DNA of 64,000 nt from a bacterium. GTDB taxonomy: Bacteria > Pseudomonadota > Alphaproteobacteria > Rhodobacterales > Rhodobacteraceae. Shown piece after piece: positions 1 through 8,068 of this stretch; the first letter of the stretch is position 1, and the number at the start of each line of letters is the position of its first letter. The notes beneath the pieces were generated by a model. The model was given only the letters and a program-made list of their open reading frames with translations, had not been told where the DNA came from and made no database searches. A program made the position numbers and the translations under genes. The stretch lies in assembly GCA_016124195.1 (NCBI GenBank), contig WGOE01000012.1, positions 1 to 64,000 of the forward strand, in the 5' to 3' direction.

Positions 1-61
1 CCCCATGCGCCTGAAACACATTCTTCGCCAGGTCGAGCCCGACCGTGGTAATCTCCGACAT
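1..61 (-). mobile_element. IS110-family transposase, N-terminal fragment (cut by window edge)
   Basis: An ATG at 61 on the minus strand opens a frame reading MSEITTVGLDLAKN and about six further residues before the window ends. This N-terminus, with the first Asp of the DEDD-type catalytic site in VGLDLAKN, is typical of IS110-family transposases. Only about 20 residues are visible, so intactness cannot be judged. The element end should lie between 62 and about 220, ahead of the LysR gene's stop, but I could not define its boundary. Confidence 0.72.
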
Positions 62-220
62 GACCGCTCCCATCTGTGCATCCTCGCAGACCCACCTTGG
101 CACGCCGATGCCGTCGGGGGGTGGTCACATCATCAGAGCCGTGGAAATCAACCGGCATGCCTCCGGGCGAGAGGCCCAGATGCGCCTGCCAAGCATAAAT
201 CTTGGGCCGGGGTCATCCCG

Positions 221-1180
221 TCAGATTTTTCCGGCATTGGCTTGAGGACCCGCCGTGCTCTGGTCTTGGCCCCGTTCCGCAGCAGGTCGTCGGTACGCGC
301 CGCCTATGAAGTCGACCATGGCCTGGAAGGCGGCGCTGGGGTGGCGGCGGCTGGGATAGTAGAGCGCGAGGCCGCCATGGACGGGGATGACGTCGCGAAG
401 GTGGCCGACCAGCCGACCTTCGGCTCGGTCCGCCTCGGTCCACCAGTCGGGCAGCTGGGCGACCCCCGCGCCGCTCAAAGCCGCCTGCAGCATCAGCCCG
501 GCATGGTCCAGGATCAGCTTGCCGGGCACGTCCAGCCGCAAGAGCTTGCCCCCCTCGAGGAACTCCCAAGGCGAGAGGTCGCCGCCGGGCAGGCGTGCGC
601 GGATGCAGGTATGCGTCATCAGGTCTCGTGGCGTCCGGGGCGGAGGCATCCGCGCCCAATAGTCCGGTGTGCCGACGACCGAGGAGGTCTGGTCCGGCTC
701 CAGGCGCAGGGCGATCATGTCGCGGGGCACGCCGCCCATCGTGCGGATGCCCGCGTCGAAGCCCTCGGCCACGATGTCGATCAGGCGGTCCTCGGTCACC
801 AGGTCCAGCTCTATCTCGGGGAAGGCGGCGCAGAACGGCAGGAAGAGGCTCGGCATCAGCCGTAGCGCCGCGCCGACCGAGCTGTTGATCCGCAGCCACC
901 CCCGGGGGGAGGCGCGCGTTTCGTCCAGGGTCTCGAACGCGTGGGACAGGGCGGCGAGGGCGGGTTCGATCTCGGCCAGGAAGCGCTCTCCGGCTGCCGT
1001 TGCGGCGACGCTCCGCGTGGTGCGGTTGAAGAGCCGGACGTCCAGCTTGGCCTCGCTGGCCGCGATGCGCTGGCTGAGGACGGTGGGCGAGACGCCCAGG
1101 TCCCGCGCCGCCGCGCGGAAGTTCCGACGCCGCGCTAGGGCGATGATGCTGTCCAGTTCTTCGAGGCTCGGGCCACGCAT
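221..1180 (-). CDS. LysR-family transcriptional regulator
   Basis: A 319-residue protein, the usual LysR length. Residues about 4-62 form the winged helix-turn-helix (FRAAARDLGVSPTVLSQRI, then a LFNRTTRS wing), followed by a LysR substrate-binding domain. The start at 1180 (MRGPSLEELDSII) places the helix-turn-helix at the normal distance from the N-terminus; the frame stays open upstream to 1288, but that extension is cysteine-rich and unlike the family. It is divergent from the aldehyde dehydrogenase at 1275, the standard arrangement for a LysR activator of a neighbouring catabolic gene. The effector is unknown. Its 3' end lies about 160 bases from an IS110-type transposase start. Confidence 0.9.
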   Translation of the reverse strand: MRGPSLEELDSIIALARRRNFRAAARDLGVSPTVLSQRIAASEAKLDVRLFNRTTRSVAATAAGERFLAEIEPALAALSHAFETLDETRASPRGWLRINSSVGAALRLMPSLFLPFCAAFPEIELDLVTEDRLIDIVAEGFDAGIRTMGGVPRDMIALRLEPDQTSSVVGTPDYWARMPPPRTPRDLMTHTCIRARLPGGDLSPWEFLEGGKLLRLDVPGKLILDHAGLMLQAALSGAGVAQLPDWWTEADRAEGRLVGHLRDVIPVHGGLALYYPSRRHPSAAFQAMVDFIGGAYRRPAAERGQDQSTAGPQANAGKI

Positions 1181-1274
1181 TATCCAAATTCCTGCATGAA
1201 CAGAACCAGATTTATAGTTATTATCCTGGACAGTGTCTTCCCCTATCTCGCATCCCAGCATCATGGAGACGCAA
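1181..1274. promoter_or_regulatory. Divergent LysR/aldehyde dehydrogenase control region
   Basis: This 94-base gap between the divergent regulator and dehydrogenase contains an AT-rich stretch at about 1207-1227 (ATTTATAGTTATTAT) in otherwise GC-rich DNA. It is the obvious place for overlapping promoters and a LysR box, but no clear T-N11-A palindrome could be fixed. The GGAGA at 1265-1269 serves the ATG at 1275. Confidence 0.45.
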
Positions 1275-2693
1275 ATGCACCAGATCACCCAAATCTACGT
1301 CGACGGCCAGTTCGTGACCCCGCAGGGAGAGGCGCTGTTCGACCTGCATGACCCCACCACGGCCACGGTCATCGGCAAGGTTCGCCTCGGCGACGAACGG
1401 GACGTCGCGGCTGCCGTCGCTGCCGCCAAGAGGGCCTTCCCGGCTTGGTCGCGGACCTCGAAAGAGACCCGGATCGCTCTGTTGCAGCGCATGCACGAGG
1501 CCGTCCTTGCGCATCGGGCCGAACTGATCGAGGCCATCGTAGCGGAATATGGCGCGCCCCAGTCCCGGGCGTCGTTCATGGCTGACCACGCGGCCTTCAG
1601 CTTCCTCGATGCCGCTCGCGCATTGAAGGCCTTCCCTCTCGAGCAGGCCATCGGCAATGCGCAGGTCATCCAGACGCCGATCGGCGTCGTGGCGCTGATC
1701 ACGCCGTGGAACAACAACGCCGGGCTCATTTCGAACAAGCTGGCCTATGCTCTTGCCGCCGGCTGCACCGCCGTCATCAAGCCGAGTGAAATGAGCGCCC
1801 TGCAGACCAGCGTCCTGCTGAAGGCCATGCACGCCGCCGGGGCACCCGCCGGGGTCTGGAATGTGGTCAACGGGCGGGGCGATGTCGTGGGCTCGGCCCT
1901 GACACACCATCCGGACGTCGCCAAGATCTCGTTCACCGGATCGACAGTGGTCGGCAAGTCGATCCTGCGCGAGGCCTCCGCCACGCTCAAGCGCGTCACG
2001 CTGGAACTGGGGGGCAAGTCCCCGACCCTGATCCTAGAGGATGCCGACTTCGCCGAGGCCATTCCCAAGGCGCTGATGTTCGGGCTGGCCAACAACGGCC
2101 AGGCCTGCATCAACGGCACGCGGATCCTCGTGCCGCGCAGCCGCCGGGACGAGGCGCTGAGTCTTATCAAGGCCGGTGTCGAGGCCTTGCGGTCGGGAGA
2201 TCCGCGCGACCCTACGACGGCCATCGGGCCCCTGGTCAGCCAGGCGCAATACGACCGGGTACAGCGCTATATCCGGCTGGGGATTGAGGAGGGCGCGGCG
2301 CTCTTGACCGGCGGCGAGGGGCATCCCGAGGGTCAGGCCGGCTATACGGTGCGCCCGACGGTCTTTGCGGATGTGACCAACGACATGACCATTGCGCGGG
2401 ACGAGATCTTCGGGCCGGTCCTGGCCGTCCTGACCTACGAGGACGAAGAGGACGCCATCCGGATCGCCAACGACACGCCCTATGGGTTGCATGCCTATGT
2501 CTTCTCGGCCAGCACCGAGCGGGCGGCGGCCGTCGCCAACCGTCTTGAGGCCGGGCGGGTTTCGATCAACGGCGCCTTCCACCATCCGGACGTGCCGTTC
2601 GGCGGGTTCAAGCAATCGGGCATCGGGCGGGAATATGGCGTCTTCGGCCTGCAGGCTTACCTGGAGCCCAAGGCCCTGATGGGGGCCGCGTGA
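1275..2693 (+). CDS. NAD(P)-dependent aldehyde dehydrogenase
   Basis: Oxidises an aldehyde to its acid with NAD(P)+. The 472 residues match the family length. Visible motifs are the cofactor loop TPWNNNAG and KPSE, the general base Glu at about 244 in LELGGKSP, and the nucleophilic Cys at about 278 in NNGQACING. Glu and Cys are 34 residues apart, as is usual. The start at 1275 is chosen because GGAGA lies five bases upstream; ATG codons at 1233 and 1263 are possible but less well placed. It is divergent from a LysR regulator and its stop overlaps the next gene. The substrate cannot be told from sequence; semialdehydes and aromatic aldehydes are common for this group. Confidence 0.92.
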   Translation: MHQITQIYVDGQFVTPQGEALFDLHDPTTATVIGKVRLGDERDVAAAVAAAKRAFPAWSRTSKETRIALLQRMHEAVLAHRAELIEAIVAEYGAPQSRASFMADHAAFSFLDAARALKAFPLEQAIGNAQVIQTPIGVVALITPWNNNAGLISNKLAYALAAGCTAVIKPSEMSALQTSVLLKAMHAAGAPAGVWNVVNGRGDVVGSALTHHPDVAKISFTGSTVVGKSILREASATLKRVTLELGGKSPTLILEDADFAEAIPKALMFGLANNGQACINGTRILVPRSRRDEALSLIKAGVEALRSGDPRDPTTAIGPLVSQAQYDRVQRYIRLGIEEGAALLTGGEGHPEGQAGYTVRPTVFADVTNDMTIARDEIFGPVLAVLTYEDEEDAIRIANDTPYGLHAYVFSASTERAAAVANRLEAGRVSINGAFHHPDVPFGGFKQSGIGREYGVFGLQAYLEPKALMGAA

Positions 2694-3256
2694 TGGCAAG
2701 ACGGGGGGCCGCCACCTGTGCCGACATGCGCGTCGAACCGGAGGCGCGGCGGCTGATCGACTTGGCGGGCGGCTCCGGGCCGCAGGCGGTGCCGGCCGAA
2801 CTGGCCCTCTACTTCGTCTTCGGTGAGGTCGAGGCGCGCAAGAGGCTTGGCCGAAGGGACGGCAGCCCGGTCACCTTGGGCGGGCTGATCGCCCTGCGCC
2901 AATGGCCCGAGGTCTGCCACCATGTCGCGATCGGGCTCGCCAACGGCCTCAGCCGGCGCGAGATCGAGGAGGCCAGAGTGCCGACTGCCCCTTATGCCGG
3001 GTTTCTGGCAGCCCGGGCGGCGGCAAAGGTCCTTGCCGACCAAGCCGGGGAGGAAGGGCCGGGGTGTCAGGTTCCCCAGCCCCTCGGGTCATGCCCGGTA
3101 GCGCTCCGCCACCCGCGCATTGGACAGATGCGGCAGCATGGCGGCGCGGGCATGATCCGAGGCCAGCCAGTCCGCCTCGGTGTGCAGCGCGGAGGGGTGG
3201 CGAACTCTCCGCGGCCCGTCGCGAAGGCTACCTGGGTATCGGGGTGCGCGGCGTAG
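2690..3256 (+). CDS. Carboxymuconolactone decarboxylase-like protein with abnormal C-terminus
   Basis: Residues about 50-115 carry the carboxymuconolactone-decarboxylase pattern (ALRQWPEVCHHVAIGLANGL, then SRREIEE and APYAGFLAARAA). The start is GTG at 2690 or ATG at 2693; both overlap the dehydrogenase stop, so the two genes are probably co-transcribed. Normal family members end soon after the YAGF segment. Here the frame continues about 65 residues beyond residue 124 into low-complexity Arg/Gly-rich sequence unlike the family. That tail overlaps, on the opposite strand, a decayed recombinase. The natural 3' end may therefore have been lost by an insertion or deletion. The decarboxylase or peroxidase-like role is inferred from the fold only. 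Confidence 0.6.
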   Translation: MMARRGAATCADMRVEPEARRLIDLAGGSGPQAVPAELALYFVFGEVEARKRLGRRDGSPVTLGGLIALRQWPEVCHHVAIGLANGLSRREIEEARVPTAPYAGFLAARAAAKVLADQAGEEGPGCQVPQPLGSCPVALRHPRIGQMRQHGGAGMIRGQPVRLGVQRGGVANSPRPVAKATWVSGCAA

Positions 3257-3430
3257 CCCATGGGCCCTTCGCCATCCAACCAGAGCACCTTCTTCTTGGG
3301 GCCGCGATCTTGTCGCGTATGCTCTGGGCCATGACTTCGCGTTCGAACCGCGCGAAGGAGACCCAGCTTTCGCTGTGGGGGGCGCTCTTCCGCGCTTCAT
3401 CGCTTGCGATAGGGCCCCGATGGTCCGGTC
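3228..3430 (-). pseudogene. Frameshifted serine-recombinase (resolvase/invertase) remnant
   Basis: On the minus strand one frame reads SFARFEREVMAQSIRDKIAAP and stops making sense. The next frame continues KKKVLWLDGEGPMGYAAHP. Joined, they match the recombinase linker seen in serine recombinases (FEREV, then IRDKIAA-KKKG-W-GG-PPLGY). The two halves are in different frames, so the gene is broken. A possible N-terminal scrap lies upstream to about 3560 but is too degraded to align by eye. No intact recombinase, att site or cargo is visible, so this looks like an old scar between the dehydrogenase pair and the MFS gene. Confidence 0.6.
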
Positions 3431-3590
3431 GGCGCCGGCGCTTTTGATGTGGAGGCCCTGCGGTATGCCACCGAGCGCTTCGCCCCGGTTTGCGGGGCTG
3501 CGATCCTGGCCCGCTTTGCCGAAGTCGGGGGTGGCAAGCGGCCTGACCGGCCGGAATTGACCTTGACCCGGCACTTTTGTGCCATCTAGA

Positions 3591-3613
3591 TGTCATAACG
3601 AGTCTGTCATAAC
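3591..3613 (+). promoter_or_regulatory. Direct repeat TGTCATAAC, candidate operator upstream of the MFS gene
   Basis: TGTCATAAC occurs at 3591-3599 and again at 3605-3613, a 14-base period, just upstream of the transporter start at 3636. TTGACC hexamers at about 3557 and 3563 could act as -35 elements. The repeat could bind a regulator of the plus-strand catabolic run; this is inference from position only. Confidence 0.35.
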
Positions 3614-3635
3614 AGATTCTGAGGTAGCCGATGAC

Positions 3636-4826
3636 ATGACTAACGCGTGGCTCAGGTCCGATTGCGATGAGTGTTTCGTGGCGCGCCACGCGACCGCGCA
3701 GTTGCTGCTTTGGTCTGGCTTTTACTATCTTTTTCCAGCTCTGCTGACGCAGATCGTCACAGCGACCGGTTGGTCGGATTTGCGGCTTTCGGCTGCGCTG
3801 ACGATGGGTTGCCTCGTCTGGGCCGGGCTTTCGCCGCTGGCCGGCGCCTTGATTGATCGCGGGGCAGGGCGGCCGGCGACCCTCGGCGCGGGTCTGCTGG
3901 GCGGCGCCCTCTTGTTGATCCTGGCCGCAACGCGCATCGAAGATGTTGCGCTGGTGGTTCTTGTGCTTCTCGGCCTGCCGATGGCGATGACCCTCTATGA
4001 CCCGTGTTTCGCGCTCATTCTGCGGCAATTCGGTGCCGGGCCGCGCGCCTCGGCCGGGATCACGATGGTAACTCTTGTGGCCGGATTTGCGACGCTCTTG
4101 ACCTTTGCCGGGGTAGGCGGCCTTGTGCGTCTGGGACTGGGATGGCGCAGCATCGTCGTGACCTTCGCGGTGGCCGTGTTTGCGGCCGTGGCGATGGTGC
4201 CGGCGGACGTGGTGCGGCCAGCATCCCGGCCGCGCCCGCGACCGGCAGAGGGCGGCAAGACGCAGTTGGGACAGGTGTCTGTTTTGGGTCTGGCCTTCGG
4301 CCTTGTCATCTTTGCGCATACGGTCCTGCTGTTTCAGGTTCCGACATTGCTGGCGCGGACCTGGCTGTCCGGGTCTGCCCTTTATCTGCCGATGGTGCTC
4401 GGGCCATCGCAGGTCGCCGGACGCTTGGTGTGGCGTCAGTTTCAGCACCGGGTTCCGCAGGATGTCGCAGCGCTTTGGCTGTTCGCAGGGCTGCTTGTTC
4501 CGCCGCTGCTGATGCACGCGGCGGGCGGCCGACCCGCATTGATCCTGCTGGCATTGATCCTTCAGGGGGCGGGATATGGCATCCAGACGATCCTGCGACC
4601 GGGACTGGTCGTGGCATGGTTTGCGGGCGCGACGGGCCGGCGACTGGGTCTGGTGGCCATGATCGGCCTCGTCCTGATGGCGCTTGGCCCGGTTTCGGGC
4701 AGTGCTGCGGCGCTTTGGGGCGGCTTTGATGCGGTCATGGCGCTGGCCGGCCTTGCCGTTGGACTGGCGCTTGTGTGCCTTCTCGTGGCGCACCGCGCAG
4801 CGCGGATGGCAGGAGGGCTCGCATGA
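3636..4826 (+). CDS. Major facilitator superfamily transporter
   Basis: A 396-residue polytopic membrane protein with about 12 hydrophobic segments (for example LWSGFYYLFPALL, LVVLVLLGLPMAM, LIGLVLMALGPVSG) and an MFS-like loop with acidic/basic residues after helix 2 (AGALIDRGAGRP). The ATG at 3636 is preceded by GAGG at 3621-3624, favouring it over an in-frame upstream start at 3579. The stop overlaps the next start as ATGA, so transport is translationally coupled to the thiolase/DUF35/ligase block. A role as importer or exporter of that pathway's acid or ketone is plausible, but the substrate is unknown. Confidence 0.85.
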   Translation: MTNAWLRSDCDECFVARHATAQLLLWSGFYYLFPALLTQIVTATGWSDLRLSAALTMGCLVWAGLSPLAGALIDRGAGRPATLGAGLLGGALLLILAATRIEDVALVVLVLLGLPMAMTLYDPCFALILRQFGAGPRASAGITMVTLVAGFATLLTFAGVGGLVRLGLGWRSIVVTFAVAVFAAVAMVPADVVRPASRPRPRPAEGGKTQLGQVSVLGLAFGLVIFAHTVLLFQVPTLLARTWLSGSALYLPMVLGPSQVAGRLVWRQFQHRVPQDVAALWLFAGLLVPPLLMHAAGGRPALILLALILQGAGYGIQTILRPGLVVAWFAGATGRRLGLVAMIGLVLMALGPVSGSAAALWGGFDAVMALAGLAVGLALVCLLVAHRAARMAGGLA

Positions 4827-5983
4827 CCGTCCTTCTGGCCGGCGGGGCGATGACGCCTTTCAATCGTCGCAAGGACGGCAGTTCGTTGCGCGACTGGTGC
4901 CGGACCGCCTTTGCGCGGGCGCTGTCCGACGCAGCGCTGGAGCCGCAGGATATCGACACGGTCGTCTTCGCCTCCGAAAGCGACTTCTTCACGCTGCAGC
5001 TCAACCCCGCCGCCGTCATAACCGACGCGCTGGCGCTGACCGGAGTGCGGACCTTGAGGGTCGAAGGCGGCGGCGCTTCAGGCCATCTGGCGGTGCAGAC
5101 CGGCGCGGCGCTGGTTCTGTCAGGGCTTGCACGCCGGGTTGCGGTGATCGGTGCGGAGGCCTCGGCCGCGCATCTGGATGCGGGCAAAGTCGGCAAGCTC
5201 TATAGCCTTTCCTTCGATGCCTGGACGGACGGGCTTACGGGCGTCGGCGCGACCTCGATCTACGCGCTTTCGGTGCTGGATTTCATGGGGCGCACCGGTG
5301 CCACCACCGACGATCTGGCGGGGATAGCGGCGCGCAACCGGCAGAACGCGCGCCATAACCCGAATGCGCATCTGCCGCTGGACATCACCGCTGCGGATGT
5401 CGCGGCGTCGCCGGTCGTCTCGTCTCCTTATCGGCGTCTCGACTGCTCTCCGTTGAGCGACGGTGCGGCCTGCGTCATCCTTGCCCGGCCTGAAGACCTG
5501 CCCCGATCCGGCGTTGGGCGTGTCAGGATCGCCGGAATGGGCGCTGCGAGCGACAGGGTCAGGCTTGGTGACAGGCCGGCGCCCGGCCAGTTTCCCGCCA
5601 AGACGAAAGCGGCACTTCAGGCCTATCAGGCGGCCGGGATCGGGCCCGAGAAGATCGAGCTTGCCGAGGTCTATGACAGCTACTCTGGCGCGCAACTCCA
5701 GGGGCTTCAGGCGCTGGGTCTGGCCGAGGATGTGGTCGCCAGCGAGCGCGCGGGCCGGTTCACGGGCGAAGGCGGACTTCCGGTGAACCTGTCGGGCGGG
5801 CTGCTGGGGCAGGGCGCACCCGTGGGGGCGACGGGGGTCGCGCAGATTCTGGTAGCGGCCCAACAGATCGAGGCGACCTTTCCGGGCCTTCGCCCCGCCT
5901 CGCCACCGCGACGCGCGCTGGTCGATACCCACGGCGGGATCGCGACAACCTGCGCCGTCATGATCCTGGAGAGTCTTGCGTGA
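4823..5983 (+). CDS. Thiolase-fold protein lacking the usual catalytic Cys
   Basis: A 386-residue thiolase-superfamily protein of the SCP2-thiolase/acetyl-CoA-acetyltransferase-like type that pairs with DUF35 proteins. At residues 80-87 it reads VEGGGASG where active thiolases have a Cys before the A/S-G. Near the C-terminus it reads GGLLGQGAPVGATG, so the GHP His is also replaced, while GGIATTCAVMIL keeps the last motif. Loss of nucleophile and His argues against ordinary Claisen chemistry; aldolase-like or acyl-binding roles are known for such DUF35-paired proteins. It overlaps the MFS gene (ATGA) and the DUF35 gene (GTGA), so the three are co-translated. Confidence 0.85.
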   Translation: MTVLLAGGAMTPFNRRKDGSSLRDWCRTAFARALSDAALEPQDIDTVVFASESDFFTLQLNPAAVITDALALTGVRTLRVEGGGASGHLAVQTGAALVLSGLARRVAVIGAEASAAHLDAGKVGKLYSLSFDAWTDGLTGVGATSIYALSVLDFMGRTGATTDDLAGIAARNRQNARHNPNAHLPLDITAADVAASPVVSSPYRRLDCSPLSDGAACVILARPEDLPRSGVGRVRIAGMGAASDRVRLGDRPAPGQFPAKTKAALQAYQAAGIGPEKIELAEVYDSYSGAQLQGLQALGLAEDVVASERAGRFTGEGGLPVNLSGGLLGQGAPVGATGVAQILVAAQQIEATFPGLRPASPPRRALVDTHGGIATTCAVMILESLA

Positions 5984-6366
5984 ACTTTCACCTTTCGCTC
6001 GACTATAGGGTGCCGACCGGATGCCTCGAGCCGTTTTTCGAGGGGTTGCGGAATGGCGTCGCTCTGGCAGAGCGCTGCGAGGCCTGCGGTCGCGTGCAAT
6101 TTCCGCCCGGCGGCGTTTGCGGTACTTGCGGAGGGGCGTCGCTGGGCTGGGTCACCCTGGCGGGAACCGGTACGGTGATCTTGCGGACCGACACGCCCGA
6201 CCGAACCTTCGCCCTGGTCCGGTTCGACGGCGCGGCAAATGCAGCACTCGTCGAGATCGCCAACCCGGCGGTGCAAACCGGCCCTGGCATGCTGATGCCA
6301 CCGCCCGAAGGCCCGCCGCGCCTGTTCTTTGCCCTGACAGATCCTGCGGAGACACCTCATGCTTGA
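5980..6366 (+). CDS. Zn-ribbon/OB-fold acyl-CoA-associated protein (DUF35 type)
   Basis: 128 residues. An N-terminal rubredoxin-like zinc ribbon has two CxxC pairs, CEACG at about residue 33 and CGTCGG at about residue 47. A short OB-fold follows (WVTLAGTGTVI, then TFALVRFDGAANAALVEI). This family forms complexes with thiolase-like subunits and supplies an acyl-CoA-binding channel. The GTG start overlaps the thiolase-like stop, and the C-terminus overlaps the ligase start at 6359, so partnership with the preceding gene is strongly implied. Confidence 0.88.
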   Translation: MNFHLSLDYRVPTGCLEPFFEGLRNGVALAERCEACGRVQFPPGGVCGTCGGASLGWVTLAGTGTVILRTDTPDRTFALVRFDGAANAALVEIANPAVQTGPGMLMPPPEGPPRLFFALTDPAETPHA

Positions 6367-8014
6367 AGAATGGTCCAAAACTGACCTGGCCCGCATCGGG
6401 CTGATGCGGACGACGACCGGGCTCGAGATCGTCATCCCCCCGGATGCCAACATCTACCACATGACCGTCGGCGCCCAGATCGCGGCGGGTCGTGGTGGCG
6501 CCCCTGCGATGCGGTTCGAACATGCAGATGGACATGTCGAGGTCTGGACCTTCGCAGAGATCGATGCCGCAGCCACCTCGCTCGCGGCACGCCTGCGCAA
6601 CCTCGGTGTGCGGTTCGGCGATCCGGTCGGCGTGCATACCGGCCTGCGACCCGAGACCGGCATCGCGCATATGGCGATCTGCAAGCTCGGCGCGGTGGCG
6701 GTCACGCTGTCGCAGCTTTACGGCCCGGACGCGCTGGCCCATGCGCTCAACCACTGCGCCGCGCGCGTCCTTCTGACGACCGAGACCGGGTGGGCGCCGC
6801 TGCGGCCGACCGCACCGGCCGCCTTCCCGCATCTGCAAACGGTTCTTGTCGCCGGATCGACAGGCGCCGAGGACGACCTGCGCGGGGTCATGGCTGCGCC
6901 GCCACCCGCCGATTTCAGGGCAGAGTTTGGCGCGACCGAGGATGTGGCGCTGCTGATGTATACCTCTGGCTCGACCGGCATGCCCAAGGGCATCCGTCAC
7001 GGTCATCGCGTGCTGGCCGCCTATCGCCCCTCGATCAACCTGTTTTTCAACCTGTCGCTGGACAACGCCGACGCGGTGTTCTGGTCGCCATCCGATTGGG
7101 CGTGGGTCGGCGGTCTGCTCGACATGCTGTTTCCGGCGTGGCTTGCCGGCCGGCCGGTGGTGACGTCCGAAGCGCGATTTTCCGCGGAATGGGCGTTTGA
7201 TTTCATGGCGCGCCACCTTGTCACCCACAGCTTTCTGGCCCCGACGGCAATCAAGCGGCTGGCACAGACCCCGAACCCGCGCGAAGAGCACGACCTTGCC
7301 CTGCGTGTCATCTGTACCGGGGGCGAAGCTCTGCCGGCCGATACTCTGACCTGGGCCGAGACGCGCCTTGGCGTGGTCTGCAACGAATTCTACGGCATGA
7401 CCGAGGTCAACCACCTGATCGGGAACTGCGCAGCCCTCTATCCGCGCAAGCCCGGCAGCATGGGGGTGGCCTATCCCGGCCATCAGGTCAGGCTCGTCGA
7501 TGCCGAGGGGCAAGAAGTGCCGCGCGGCGAGGCGGGCGAGATCGTGACGCCCGCAACCGCACCGACCCGCTATCTGGGCTATCTTGATGCGCCGGAAAAA
7601 GAGGCTGACTTGCGCCTCGGCCCCTGGATGCGGACCCATGATCTCGCGACGCAAGATGCGGACGGGTATTTCTGGTACAAGGGCCGTTCGGACGACCTGA
7701 TCAAGTCTTCCGGCTTTCGCATCGGGCCGACCGAGATCGAGGAATGCCTGATCGCACATCCCGCCGTCGCCGAAGCCGCCGTGATCGGCAAGCCCGATGC
7801 CGACAGGGGCGCGATCGTGAAGGCCTTCGTGCGCCTTGCCGCGGGTCATCAGGCCTCGGAGGCCCTTTCCATCGCCCTGACCGACCATGTGCGCAGCCGG
7901 CTCGCCCCCTACAAGGCGCCGCGCGAGATCGCCTATGTCGCGGAATTCGAGATGACATCCTCCGGCAAGATCAACCGAAAGGTGCTGCGTCAGCGCGAGG
8001 AGGCGGCGAAATAA
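6359..8014 (+). CDS. AMP-forming acyl-CoA synthetase (acetyl/medium-chain type)
   Basis: 551 residues of the adenylate-forming family; it activates a carboxylic acid to acyl-AMP and then acyl-CoA. Visible motifs are the P-loop LLMYTSGSTGMPKG at about residues 200-213, NEFYGMTEVN in the middle, DGYFWYKGRSDDLIKSSGFRIGP with the hinge, and a C-terminal SGKINRK containing the catalytic Lys. It starts inside the DUF35 gene. As the last gene of the MFS-thiolase-DUF35-ligase block it probably makes the CoA thioester used by the thiolase-like complex. The chain specificity cannot be read by eye. Confidence 0.9.
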   Translation: MLEEWSKTDLARIGLMRTTTGLEIVIPPDANIYHMTVGAQIAAGRGGAPAMRFEHADGHVEVWTFAEIDAAATSLAARLRNLGVRFGDPVGVHTGLRPETGIAHMAICKLGAVAVTLSQLYGPDALAHALNHCAARVLLTTETGWAPLRPTAPAAFPHLQTVLVAGSTGAEDDLRGVMAAPPPADFRAEFGATEDVALLMYTSGSTGMPKGIRHGHRVLAAYRPSINLFFNLSLDNADAVFWSPSDWAWVGGLLDMLFPAWLAGRPVVTSEARFSAEWAFDFMARHLVTHSFLAPTAIKRLAQTPNPREEHDLALRVICTGGEALPADTLTWAETRLGVVCNEFYGMTEVNHLIGNCAALYPRKPGSMGVAYPGHQVRLVDAEGQEVPRGEAGEIVTPATAPTRYLGYLDAPEKEADLRLGPWMRTHDLATQDADGYFWYKGRSDDLIKSSGFRIGPTEIEECLIAHPAVAEAAVIGKPDADRGAIVKAFVRLAAGHQASEALSIALTDHVRSRLAPYKAPREIAYVAEFEMTSSGKINRKVLRQREEAAK

Positions 8015-8015
8015 T

Positions 8016-8068
8016 TTGACAGTACCAATCTGTATATACTAATCCTTGCGAACGATGGGGTGAAGTGG
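8016..8068 (+). promoter_or_regulatory. Promoter/operator region before the sugar-pathway genes
   Basis: TTGACA at 8016-8021 is a consensus -35. A TATACT-like element (8035-8040) and TAATCC follow, although TATACT is only 13 bases away, so the exact -10 is uncertain. The perfect 8-base palindrome GTATATAC (8032-8039) resembles GntR-family operator cores and could be a site for the GntR/UTRA protein encoded at 11492. This is the first clear gap in the run and probably starts a second transcript. Confidence 0.5.

Noticed and set aside
5-865. Plus-strand frame of 286 codons across the IS110/LysR region
   Set aside because: It is the complement of the LysR gene, without motifs.
3228-4793. 521-codon minus-strand frame opposite the MFS gene
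   Set aside because: Only its last about 45 codons match a recombinase linker; the rest is an antisense shadow of the transporter.
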